From positions 496,001-560,000 of the forward strand of contig NW_015961988.1 in the NCBI RefSeq assembly GCF_000497045.1: a DNA stretch of 64,000 nt. Direction: 5' to 3'. The notes beneath the pieces were generated by a model that was given only the letters and a program-made list of their open reading frames with translations, did no database searches and was not told where the DNA came from. The DNA is from Kalmanozyma brasiliensis GHG001. Lineage: Eukaryota > Basidiomycota > Ustilaginomycetes > Ustilaginales. The stretch's first letter is position 1. The number at the start of each line of letters is the position of its first letter. A program made the position numbers and the translations under genes. Below, in pieces: positions 49,648 to 58,590 of the stretch.

Positions 49648-50826
49648 TTATGGTCCTGGCAGCCGCAAATCCACATGCAACTGCGCAACGATCTGCCGAT
49701 ACCCCGCCTCTTTATCCGCCGTGATATGCCCGTGTCGTATCAAAAAGTCCAGAATCACCAGCACGCAGTTGGCCTTGAACCGCCCCTCTCTCATCTTCTC
49801 ATACACCTCTTCCAATGTCATCAATTCGAAATGATCCACCTCTCCGTCCTTCGGCTGCAGCGTGACGTCTGAGGGCAAAGGCAGGTCGTAGACGTACTCC
49901 ACCTCGGGTTGGATCCATCCCTGTTTGGCGGTTTTGTAGCAGTAGCTGAGGACGCCCGTTTGCTTGATGTGCTTTTCGACGAGGTCAGAGTCGAGATTGG
50001 CTTCCTCTTCGCACTCACGGACCATGCTCTCCATCTGCAGATCGCCAGCGACGATACCGCCTGCGACCGAGTTGTCGAGGTACCCAGGCCAGGTCGATTT
50101 GGTGCTGCTGCGTTGTGGGACCCACACTTTGAGCTCGCCAGTGTTGGGGTCGGTTATGTAGGCTGTGAGGTGGACGCCGAAGGTGGCAAAACCGAAGAGG
50201 GCGCAGGCCGCACGCTCGAGCTTGAAGGCGATAGGGTTGCGAGTGCCAGGTCGAGGGTTGAGCCCGTAGATGGCGTACAGCTCGTCTCGCCAGCCATCAA
50301 GAGGGTCGGGGAAGATGCGAGCTTCGCGCCACCTCTGCGCCACCGCATTGAGACCAGTCGTCCTCGCTTCTGGTGTCGCAAAGCCGGCGGTGAAGGTGAT
50401 CGCTTCGCAAGTGCGCGAAGACGTGGTGGGAGGCAGGATCTCGCGGTGAGTCATGACGAAGCGGACCTTGCGCAGGACAGGTGGAGCGCCGGCGCGAACC
50501 TGACGGGCGGAATCACCGACGCAGGCCTTGACGACTCTGGCGGGAAGGAAACCGATCTGAACGCCATCCAGAACGAAGGGCGTGAGGCTTGTGTCGAGCC
50601 ATGGGTCGTGGTTGTGGCAGTGGTGAACGAGATCCAAGAGCGAGGGTGTCTCTCCCTTGGCGACAGCATAGTCGAGACGTCGCTCCGGATCCGCTACTTC
50701 GTGGACCACATCCAGCTCTTCTGCTTCGAGAATTCCCGAAGAGGTGGCCGAGAAGATGACTTCATTGTCGGACGACTGCGTCCTCGCATCAGCTCCAAGC
50801 ACAAGGTTTGCTATGGAGTCGGACAT
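49648..50826 (-). CDS. Nudix hydrolase, thiamine-pyrophosphokinase-associated type (YJR142W-like)
   Basis: A 392-residue member of the Nudix group that resembles the N-terminal part of some thiamine pyrophosphokinases. Relatives hydrolyse oxidised or damaged thiamine diphosphates, so a metabolite-repair role is inferred. The Nudix box is the AGGIVAGDLQMESMVRECEEEANLD region with the REcEEE core (near residue 275). It is preceded by a family strand (FGVHLTAYI...WVPQRS...WPGYLDNSVAGG). The N-terminal DUF4743-like region (LLDLVHHCHNHDPW...PFVLDGVQIGFLP) is also present. No clear signal peptide. No intron. Function is secure at family level; substrate is by homology. Confidence 0.85.
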   Translation of the reverse strand: MSDSIANLVLGADARTQSSDNEVIFSATSSGILEAEELDVVHEVADPERRLDYAVAKGETPSLLDLVHHCHNHDPWLDTSLTPFVLDGVQIGFLPARVVKACVGDSARQVRAGAPPVLRKVRFVMTHREILPPTTSSRTCEAITFTAGFATPEARTTGLNAVAQRWREARIFPDPLDGWRDELYAIYGLNPRPGTRNPIAFKLERAACALFGFATFGVHLTAYITDPNTGELKVWVPQRSSTKSTWPGYLDNSVAGGIVAGDLQMESMVRECEEEANLDSDLVEKHIKQTGVLSYCYKTAKQGWIQPEVEYVYDLPLPSDVTLQPKDGEVDHFELMTLEEVYEKMREGRFKANCVLVILDFLIRHGHITADKEAGYRQIVAQLHVDLRLPGP

Positions 50827-51238
50827 GGCTTTGGCGATGCCCCGATCTCGAACGCGCTTGGATTCCGAGGGGATGGCGGAATGCTGTAGATTTTCGTGAC
50901 GGGACCTTCTCGTAGCTATGTCGCGTCGGTTGCCGCTTGAGTTGTGCCTGGTCGAGCGCAGGGTATCAGTGTTGTTGTCTGGAGAAAGCAGATGCGAAGA
51001 TCGCAGAATCGAGTCAGGCAGCTGCGAGCGGGGGCCAAGAGCTGTGAGCCTGTCGACAGCCGGGTCTGGCCTTGATGATGCTCTGGAAGAAGGAGAGAAG
51101 AATTGCGTGGCTGCGGCAAGAAGCGATGTGTCCGAGGACGAGCCTTGAAGACGAGGACGAGGTCAAGATGGTTGTGGGAAAGAAGTGACCCAAAATATTC
51201 AGTCTCGGGAAACGGATAGGACCCTTTCTTCGCGGTGC

Positions 51239-53965
51239 TCAGACCACGTGTTTTGAGCCGGTTGACGCTGCGCCTTCACGGTGTGACTTACTCGAGATGC
51301 TCGTGCTGTCTTCTGTTCGCTCGTTCACTTGCAATTCCAACAGAGCTCTGGTTGCGTCCTGCAATGTATGGCAAGAGATCACTAGCGCCTTCAGCCTGGA
51401 AGTAAGCCCGTCCTCCCGCTGAGATGCAGGGACAAGTAGCGCTTGACAGATCAGAAGCAGATTGCTTGCTTCGAGGCGTACCGCAGGGACCGATGCACTC
51501 TCGATCAGCTTTGGCAGAAAGGATTGCAGCGTCTCGAGCCCCGTCACGAGTGGTTCAGATGGTCGTGCTGGCCCGTCAGACTGAGCTGCGAGCGATAGGG
51601 TCCGAGCAAGAGTACCGAGGATTGTCTCCAGTGCAGCAATCGCATCCCGCCCGTCACTTGACGGTCGGGGAAGGAGGCAGGCCAAGCTGTGCGAGCTTAG
51701 GAACCCCGTCCCAACCCATTGCACGAAGCTTTGTGCAGCAGCTGGCGATCCCTCCAAATCGGCGATACGAAGATCGAGTAGCAGGCAGCAGCAAAGATAG
51801 AGGCCGTCCGAGGATCGAGGTCCTGAGTTCAACACGCGACCCAGAAGACGCCGCAGTAGATGCAGCCTGCACGCTATCGGCAACGTCGCGATGCCGATCA
51901 GCACAGACGATAGCCAGCCGTGTCGTTCGCTGGATGCGCTGTCCGTGAAATTGCCAAATAGGTCCAGCGCCACTCCGCTGGTCAGAGCCACTTCCAGATC
52001 TGCCAAGGCATCGTTTGGTACTTGTTCTTGGCTTGAAGCTGCGTCGATCTGGGAGGCCACAGCAAAGAGAGCGACCTCGACAAGACGTTGTGCTGTAGCG
52101 ATGAGCGCACCATCGGTCTTGTCGGAAGTCAGACCGGCTGCCGAATTCGTCTTGACAGACATTGCGTAGTCCACAGCGGCCTGCAGCTGTGAACGCAGGA
52201 GACCGATGAGGTTCGAGTCGACCCGATGCAGCAATGCCAATGCTCTCTTCCGGATCGAGGCGTCCGAATCAGCGAGGAGTGTCATCAATTGACCCATGTC
52301 TGCCTCTTCGATGTTCAGCGGCGATCTCGCCTCGATTTGGCCAGCGTCCGTCACGCTGTTGGCGCGAGCCCAACCAACAGGGAGCAGTGCGTCCAAAAGA
52401 CGGATCGCAGCCGTCTTCCTGTTTGGATTGCTGCTGTGCAGTTGAGACTTCACGTGCGCTGACAGCATCGCCCACAGCGCTTCCACTTCTGCGTCGTAAT
52501 CGCCGGCAGAAGCGGAAGAGGCGGATGTCTCTGGACGTGACTTGTCGAAGGCCGTAACGTGGAGAGCGCCAATACATCGCGCAGCGGAAACGCACAGAGC
52601 CAGCGCTGCAGCCCTTCCTTGAGAGGCCGTGTGATAGATGAGAAGCACGGTCCTGAGCAGTTTTGTTCTTGCCGTAGGACGGAGCATTGAAGACGTTTGC
52701 TTGGACATGCTCTCTATGGAAGAGGTGCAAAGCGAGAGACAAGCATCCACCAGCCAGGGAGCGTACGAGCCATAATAATCGTGTTCAGTCTGCAGAGAGG
52801 ACCTTTGCCGCGCGGCTGTACGCGCACGAATTCCCCTAGTGCGATCCGCAACCGTTGAGGCGAGGTTCTGCTGTTCAATAAGGGGTATATCGAGGTGCAT
52901 AGGCGCCCATCCAGCCGCTTGAAGTGCTTCGAGAGCATGATTTGCCGCCTCGGCGTCTGTGATCAGGCCGACGGCACGGCAATGGTGGACGATCCTGATG
53001 CAGGCTCGAAGCACGTTAGGATTGGAGTCGGCGCGCCTTTCCATTTCGGCCATAATCATTCCATGTTGCTCTTCCGTGTCGGCGCCAGCTGAGAAGGCAT
53101 ACGTCGACGCGAGAGTGAGATGTACGATAGTCAAGGCCGCCTCGAGCATCTCTGATCGGCTTTCAAGGTCGACAGACTCTCCTGGGGGGACCTTTGCACA
53201 TGAGAGCATCGCATTGAGCGTCATGCACCGTAATGAGGAGTCTGGATGTCGAGTAAGAGCGACCAGCGTGGAAGCAAGAGACGACAGCACAGCAGGCCCC
53301 TGTGGGGTGCCGGTGATGAGCGACTTGAGAGATAGCAAAGCTTTGAAGCCGACCCAATCAAAGTCATCTGTCGACGTGCTTTCCCCACGCTTTGTTCGAG
53401 TACTGCGATCAGAATGCTGGGATGGTGCGACCTGCTGCGCTTGATCTGAAGCGGCGGAGAGATTGATTCGGAAGGTGTTGAGAAGAAGCAGAGCCGACGA
53501 GTCGTCTTCCGTTGTCGAAGCACGTCGGGATGTGGTGGCGTTGGGCAAAGGAGGCGACCCTTTCTCATCTCGAGATTGCCATTCCTCGTTACGCGGCAGG
53601 AGGAATGGTAGAAGCTGGTACGCTACCAGAAGCTGCTTCCAACTTGTGGCGAGACTGAGGAGCTGCAGTGTCGGCAGAAGAGCGAAACTGATATCGATGG
53701 TTGCTGGGCCATCTGAGACGGATGCAGCTGAGCAGGGATAGTGTTGGACGCAGTGGAGCAGGGTAAGCAGTGCGGATGCGAGCTTGCCGACATCGCTGGA
53801 GAAGGAGCGCGAAGCAAGTTGTTTGCCGATGGGAGTCACCGTCGCGAGGATGATAGTATCGTGATGACGAGACGTACTGGCCTCCTCGAGCTCTTTGACG
53901 AGCTTGAAGTGAAGGCGTGAGGTCCCGCTCTCCAGCAAAGCGTACCACTCAGCGGACCGCGGCAT
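51239..53965 (-). CDS. Divergent adaptin-like HEAT-repeat protein (AP-complex large subunit type)
   Basis: A large alpha-solenoid protein of 908 residues from the ATG at 53965 (MPRSAEWYALLESGTSRLHFKLVKELEEA); the frame can extend to 54055. The N-terminus resembles adaptin trunks (F-x-L-VKELEEA). Repeated helix pairs follow, and a segment with SDASIRKRALALLHRVDSNLI (near residue 600 of the longer frame) is typical of the epsilon/delta adaptin VRKRAL motif. Best guess is a diverged AP-4 epsilon or AP-3 delta-like subunit in vesicle transport, but no clathrin box or ear domain was identified. It could also be a non-adaptin HEAT protein. The promoter lies between it and the fused gene on its right, under 300 bases. 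Confidence 0.55.
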   Translation of the reverse strand: MPRSAEWYALLESGTSRLHFKLVKELEEASTSRHHDTIILATVTPIGKQLASRSFSSDVGKLASALLTLLHCVQHYPCSAASVSDGPATIDISFALLPTLQLLSLATSWKQLLVAYQLLPFLLPRNEEWQSRDEKGSPPLPNATTSRRASTTEDDSSALLLLNTFRINLSAASDQAQQVAPSQHSDRSTRTKRGESTSTDDFDWVGFKALLSLKSLITGTPQGPAVLSSLASTLVALTRHPDSSLRCMTLNAMLSCAKVPPGESVDLESRSEMLEAALTIVHLTLASTYAFSAGADTEEQHGMIMAEMERRADSNPNVLRACIRIVHHCRAVGLITDAEAANHALEALQAAGWAPMHLDIPLIEQQNLASTVADRTRGIRARTAARQRSSLQTEHDYYGSYAPWLVDACLSLCTSSIESMSKQTSSMLRPTARTKLLRTVLLIYHTASQGRAAALALCVSAARCIGALHVTAFDKSRPETSASSASAGDYDAEVEALWAMLSAHVKSQLHSSNPNRKTAAIRLLDALLPVGWARANSVTDAGQIEARSPLNIEEADMGQLMTLLADSDASIRKRALALLHRVDSNLIGLLRSQLQAAVDYAMSVKTNSAAGLTSDKTDGALIATAQRLVEVALFAVASQIDAASSQEQVPNDALADLEVALTSGVALDLFGNFTDSASSERHGWLSSVLIGIATLPIACRLHLLRRLLGRVLNSGPRSSDGLYLCCCLLLDLRIADLEGSPAAAQSFVQWVGTGFLSSHSLACLLPRPSSDGRDAIAALETILGTLARTLSLAAQSDGPARPSEPLVTGLETLQSFLPKLIESASVPAVRLEASNLLLICQALLVPASQREDGLTSRLKALVISCHTLQDATRALLELQVNERTEDSTSISSKSHREGAASTGSKHVV

Positions 53966-54260
53966 GGTTGCGACTCGACCTCCGTCGAACGAGGCAGTAA
54001 GCCGAGTGGTTGAGCCGCGTGTCCTCAAGCACGATTCGTGTTGCGAGCCCGACAAAGTGATGGATGGCTGGTGTTTGTTGTGTGGAACGAGAGCACGGAT
54101 GCAAGGTTCAGGGTCCAGTCAACCGCACCCACCGGCTATCTGGCTGCACATGCGGGACGAGCTTGTGCACCCTTGAGTTGTATTACTAATCAATTGTCAT
54201 TGGTCTACTCCGCCTTGGTAAGCGCACGGATTCAAGGTTCAAGGCGAGTTCTTCCAGGCC

Positions 54261-57200
54261 ATGACCTTTCTTCTGGTCATCTCGACTCCATCTCGGGCAC
54301 ACTTCACACGCTTCCGTTCAATCCTAGCCAAAGGCATAGGTATGCGTACTAGCCTACGTATCTTTGTCGCCTCATCGTTCCATCCACTGCCAACAAGAGC
54401 TTTCACGAAGAACGCTCCCGCATCATCGGTCTCTCGCCTGCAGCTCGGTCCTATCAATAAAGCCTTCAGCACGACCGCCTTCAAGAGCGCTGCAAAGATG
54501 GTGCCAGACACTGACTTCTCCTTGGCCCTCACCAAGCCTCTAGATGTTGTCCAGCAGATCTACAATGATGCACAGGACAAGACGCAAACCAACATCACCA
54601 AGTCGGTGGAGACGCACTTTCGCCAGCTATTTTCTTCTCCCGACGCAAGCGCAAAGATCCCTTCCCTATCACCCGACAACATCAGCACGCTCCTCCCGAA
54701 GCCCGATTCAAATCCGTCGAGCACCCATCGGCTGGTCCGCTTCCGCGCCATGATCCAGGATACCGGTCTTGGCACCGAGGTGTTCCTCGCAAAGCACCAG
54801 CACGACGGCCGCACCTTCACGGGGTTGTACGGCGGCGAGGCGAGCATTGCGAGCTCTCAAGATACGGCGGACCACTCGGAACATGACGAGCTCGATCATC
54901 AGAACCTCGCTGAAAGGACCGTCATGTATGCCGTCTCTGTGCCTGGTCAGCCTGCATGGGCAGCAGAAGCCCACCGCGAGGCAGCCGCGGCACAAAGCTC
55001 TCACTCCGACGTCGACCAGCTTGCCAGCGCTACTTCGGCAGTGACGCTGGACGAGCCACAATCTCCCCAGAAAGTGCAAGAGGTCCGCGAGCGCATTCGC
55101 AAAGCCGCACAGAAGGGCAAAGAGATTGGCTCGGCAGGCAAGGAGCCCCGATTGGTAGCTATCTCGAAGCTGCACCCACCGTCTGCCATCCTTGCAGCTC
55201 ACAAGAAGGCAGATCAGCTTCACTTTGGCGAGAACTACGTACAAGAGATGGTGGACAAGGCCAAGGTGCTTCCTCGAGAGATTCGATGGCACTTTGTCGG
55301 TGGACTGCAGAGCAACAAGGGCAAGCTGCTGGCTTCCATCCCGAACTTGTACCTTCTCGAGACGCTCGACTCGGTCAAGGCTGCCAACGTCCTGCAAAAG
55401 GCCCTTTCGTCGCCTGATGCAGCGAAAAGAGACGAGCCGCTGCGGGTCTACCTCCAGGTCAACACCAGTGGTGAAGACGCCAAGAGTGGCTTGCCGCCCA
55501 TTTCATCGGAAGACGCCGAGCAAGCCAAGGACAGCGAGTTGCTACAGCTGGCGATTCATGTCATCACGAAGTGCCCTGAACTTCGTCTGCGAGGTGTCAT
55601 GACCATCGGTGCAGCCGACAACAGCTCGAGCGCCAGTGCTGAGTCTGCCAAGAGCGTCGACGAGATCATCTCCGCCAACCCGGATTTCGAAAGGCTCATC
55701 CAGACCCGTACGAACCTCGTTCAGCTTCTACGCAATTCCAATGATGTTCAGAAAGCAGACGAGCCGCACATCAAGGAGGCTTATGCGGATCTGCTGGAGG
55801 GCACTGACGCGACTGGCGGTCTGGAGCTCAGCATGGGCATGTCAGCCGACATGGACGTTGCGACGATGGCTGGTAGCGACAATGTCCGCGTAGGTACCGA
55901 CTGCTTCGGCCGTCGTCCCGGCACTAGGGAGGAAGCGACGAACGGCATGAAGCGCGAGCTCGAGGTGGGCCCAGAGGCTGCGGCTGAGGAGCTGCGAAGT
56001 CAGCAGACTCCGTCAACGTCATCCAACTCCGCTTCCTCCTCCGAGCCCAACAAGACCAGCCTGCCCCGCGCGTACCTTGCCAAGTCTCCACTTCCTGAGG
56101 TGCCTCACGTCGGCGGGCTGATCAAGCTATACGATCTCGACGCAGCAGAGAAGTTCAAGACAACCGAGCTGATCGAGGTGGTCGGCATCCTGGACACTGC
56201 TGGACTTCCACAAGCTGAATGGCAAGAGACCGGATCTGCTGCCGGATCGTCGTCTGAGCCTGCGCAGGTGCCCTGCGTGCACGCGTTGTATGCTTCCTCG
56301 GTAGACCTCGACTCCCTTGCAGTCGAAGCGTCGAGTTCGAGCGTCCTGTCGCAATCATCAGAGCGAGAGGCTTTGGTGGACTACCTCGCCGGCGCGCTTG
56401 GTGGGGACAAGGTTGCCGCTGAGCTCGTTCTGCTCGCTACAATTGCGCGCATTCACGTCCGTCGCGCAAACCTTTGCCTCGGCGCGCTCACGCTGAACGT
56501 GTCCAACTTTGGCGCGCCTGCATCAGCCAAGACAGCACAGACCGAGCTCTCGCGTCGACTCACCCAGCTGCTGCCCGCAGTGGTGGATGTCTCGATGGAC
56601 CTGTCGACGCTCAACGACGACAAGAAGCCGCTGTACCCACGAAGCGCTGGCGAAGGGACCGGTCTCGAAGCTGGGCGACTGCAGCTGGTCAACGGAACCA
56701 CGGTTGTCGTCAACGAAGGCACGATGGGCGAGGGGCAACTCAAAGACACGGGCATCCGCAACATCAAGGCGCTCTCGTCGGTGTTGGAGTCGCATAAGCT
56801 CCCATACGCCTTCCCGTACTCCGAGTTCGAATTCGACGCGGACCTCAACGCTATCATCCTCAGTCAGGGGAAGAGCTTCTTGCCATTCGACATTCAGTGT
56901 CCCCTGCAACCCGGCAACGCCGACTTGTACGCGGACTCGGCTGCTCAGGTGGACGAGTCGAAACTGCGGGAATGGAGGAAGGCGCTTGCGCACGCCCGAA
57001 GCGTGGCAACCGCCAAAGCGTTCGAGATCCCGGAAAGCGTCAGCGAGCATATCCAGCAGGAGTTTGTGGCGGAGCGAAAGAAGGAGCAGGAGGAAGCGAA
57101 GGATTCGCATGGTGGTGCTAGCAGCCAGGAGGGTGCGCTGGGTCAGGAGGATCTGCTGCGCAGGATGGCCATCGTCCGCTTGCTCGCTCTGTCGCATGGC

Positions 57201-57332
57201 GAGAAGAGTCTGTCGACCGACATGTGGAAGAAGGCGGTCGAGCTGGACAAGACCTTGGCACAGCGCGTAGCGGCCACGCAGCAAGGCCAACAGCGACAGC
57301 AGCCCTCTGCTTCCACCAACGTTTCCCGATGA
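54261..57332 (+). CDS. MCM-binding protein (MCMBP/Mcb1) with an inserted PLP-homeostasis protein (YggS/PLPBP)
   Basis: An uninterrupted 1023-codon frame joining two unrelated proteins. Residues about 80-245 are the N-terminal part of MCMBP (PLDVVQQIY, LVRFRAMIQD, then VSVPGQPAW). Residues about 271-560 are a complete YggS-type domain: helix VQEVRERIRKAA, PLP lysine 303 in LVAISKLHPP, FGENYVQEM, WHFVGGLQSNK, LETLDSVKAA, LRGVMTIG and LSMGMSADMD...NVRVGTDCFG. Residues about 605-1000 are the C-terminal MCMBP region (PLPEVP...GLIKLYD...LIEVVGIL, then TLNVSNF and INEGTMGEGQLKDTG-like). The insertion lies in what is normally a disordered linker of MCMBP. The N-terminal 79 residues are Arg/Ser/Phe-rich like a mitochondrial leader; MCMBP itself may start at Met80 (54498). 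Alternative splicing could separate the parts. MCMBP acts in nuclear MCM assembly; PLPBP regulates vitamin B6 levels. Confidence 0.88.
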   Translation: MTFLLVISTPSRAHFTRFRSILAKGIGMRTSLRIFVASSFHPLPTRAFTKNAPASSVSRLQLGPINKAFSTTAFKSAAKMVPDTDFSLALTKPLDVVQQIYNDAQDKTQTNITKSVETHFRQLFSSPDASAKIPSLSPDNISTLLPKPDSNPSSTHRLVRFRAMIQDTGLGTEVFLAKHQHDGRTFTGLYGGEASIASSQDTADHSEHDELDHQNLAERTVMYAVSVPGQPAWAAEAHREAAAAQSSHSDVDQLASATSAVTLDEPQSPQKVQEVRERIRKAAQKGKEIGSAGKEPRLVAISKLHPPSAILAAHKKADQLHFGENYVQEMVDKAKVLPREIRWHFVGGLQSNKGKLLASIPNLYLLETLDSVKAANVLQKALSSPDAAKRDEPLRVYLQVNTSGEDAKSGLPPISSEDAEQAKDSELLQLAIHVITKCPELRLRGVMTIGAADNSSSASAESAKSVDEIISANPDFERLIQTRTNLVQLLRNSNDVQKADEPHIKEAYADLLEGTDATGGLELSMGMSADMDVATMAGSDNVRVGTDCFGRRPGTREEATNGMKRELEVGPEAAAEELRSQQTPSTSSNSASSSEPNKTSLPRAYLAKSPLPEVPHVGGLIKLYDLDAAEKFKTTELIEVVGILDTAGLPQAEWQETGSAAGSSSEPAQVPCVHALYASSVDLDSLAVEASSSSVLSQSSEREALVDYLAGALGGDKVAAELVLLATIARIHVRRANLCLGALTLNVSNFGAPASAKTAQTELSRRLTQLLPAVVDVSMDLSTLNDDKKPLYPRSAGEGTGLEAGRLQLVNGTTVVVNEGTMGEGQLKDTGIRNIKALSSVLESHKLPYAFPYSEFEFDADLNAIILSQGKSFLPFDIQCPLQPGNADLYADSAAQVDESKLREWRKALAHARSVATAKAFEIPESVSEHIQQEFVAERKKEQEEAKDSHGGASSQEGALGQEDLLRRMAIVRLLALSHGEKSLSTDMWKKAVELDKTLAQRVAATQQGQQRQQPSASTNVSR

Positions 57333-57429
57333 ACGAGGTCCCTTTACACGTCACCTAGAGCAAATCTGGAAGCAGTCATAGCTAGAACGAAAGTCGATGC
57401 GCGAAAGATTGCAGTACGAGTGATATACA

Positions 57430-58014
57430 TCATGTGGACGAGTTGAACTTGGCGTTGGAAAAGTCGATGTTGGGGTTGGCCTTTGCGAGCTTTGCCAGCA
57501 TCTCCTGCTGCTGAATCTGATCCGAGGTCGGCTTGTTCATGGCCTTCTGCCTGTTGTCGAACATCATCTTCTCGACCATTGCCCTTGTCTCTGGATCCAA
57601 ATCGCTCAACTTGGAGTTCTCCGGTACGATCTTGGTGGTGTCCACCTTGGGGTGGTGAGTGACGACGTTGGGCCACCACTCGTTCTTGTTCATCTTCTCA
57701 AGTTGGATCTCGACCGAGTTGCCGTCTTCGATGGTCCACGTGCTGTCCTCCTCCTTGATGTCCTTGGCCAGCTCGCCTTCGAAGATGGACTCCTTGCCCT
57801 TGAGCGAGACCTTGATCTTGCGCTTCTTGAGCTCGACGATGAGGTCGCGCCCCTTGGTGCCTTGCGGAACGGGGACCGAGATTTCGACAATGTCGAGCTG
57901 CTGCTTCCACTTATAGGGGAGAGCGGCCTGCTCGGAGGCTTCGCGAGCGCGCTCCGACTCGTCATGCGCCTTTTGCTGCTCGGGCGAGAGCGCTTCGTAT
58001 TCTTCTGGTGTCAT
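57430..58014 (-). CDS. nudC: Nuclear migration protein NudC (CS domain)
   Basis: A 194-residue dynein-pathway cochaperone that binds Hsp90 and supports nuclear positioning. From the ATG at 58014 (MTPEEYEAL) the order is: a short acidic helical start (EQQKAHDESERAREASEQ), the CS domain (about residues 33-125, with YKWKQQLDIVEISVPVP and TWTIEDGNSVEIQLEKMN), then the NudC tail with WWPNVV...DTTKI, and the C-terminal conserved helix DPETRAMVEKMMFDNRQKAMNKPTSDQ. Frame upstream to 58143 is Ser/Cys-rich leader. Length is normal for fungal NudC. It shares a roughly 0.6-kb divergent promoter with the PFK-2 gene and is convergent with the MCMBP fusion, about 100 bases apart. Confidence 0.94.
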   Translation of the reverse strand: MTPEEYEALSPEQQKAHDESERAREASEQAALPYKWKQQLDIVEISVPVPQGTKGRDLIVELKKRKIKVSLKGKESIFEGELAKDIKEEDSTWTIEDGNSVEIQLEKMNKNEWWPNVVTHHPKVDTTKIVPENSKLSDLDPETRAMVEKMMFDNRQKAMNKPTSDQIQQQEMLAKLAKANPNIDFSNAKFNSST

Positions 58015-58590
58015 GATGGGCGATGATGTGTCTGAAGATGAGGTGCAGGAGAGGCAGAATGAGCAGCAAGAAGAAAGCTCCTCAGCTCCACCTTCAACTT
58101 TTTTGTCAGGCTTCCGTGTTCCGTCCAGCAGCGATTTCTGCAAATTTGTTAGGTCGGTTGGATGGGACTTGTCGGTGGGAAATTTCGGCCCTCAATTTCC
58201 CGACGAGCCAACGCACGGACAGCAGCTGAGGCAGGAAGCACCTTTCAGATGGCCGCGTACAGCTCTGCCTATCTCGCTCATCTCCGGCCCGGCCTGGCTC
58301 CGTGACCCTTGCCTTGCCCCCGCAACACGAACGTCAAATCAGCTGGGCTGTCCCACCACTACTTTCCTTCCTGACTTCATCCAGAACATTCATCATAAGC
58401 ATCGAATCGCCGGTACATTCAGTTCCGAAGCACATCAAGAGTACCGCTCGGGTTCTTATCTTAGACGGGCCTCGCACACCTACGAAAGAATCGATCGGCT
58501 GATCCGATACCTGCACAGTCATCAGTCACACGACAACACATCAATCCGCTCAAAAGTCACACCTGCTTCGCACCTATATAGCCATTCATC
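58015..58590. promoter_or_regulatory. Shared promoter region of NudC and PFK-2/FBPase-2 genes
   Basis: A 576-base divergent spacer. A TATATAG run at about 58577 lies only a few bases before the PFK-2 ATG at 58591, too close to be its TATA box unless translation starts further downstream. Pyrimidine-rich runs occur around 58300-58420. No gene inside. Confidence 0.5.

Noticed and set aside
58577..58583. TATATAG before the PFK-2 gene as its TATA box
   Set aside because: It lies only a few bases before the ATG at 58591, so transcription from it would miss the start codon unless a downstream ATG is used.
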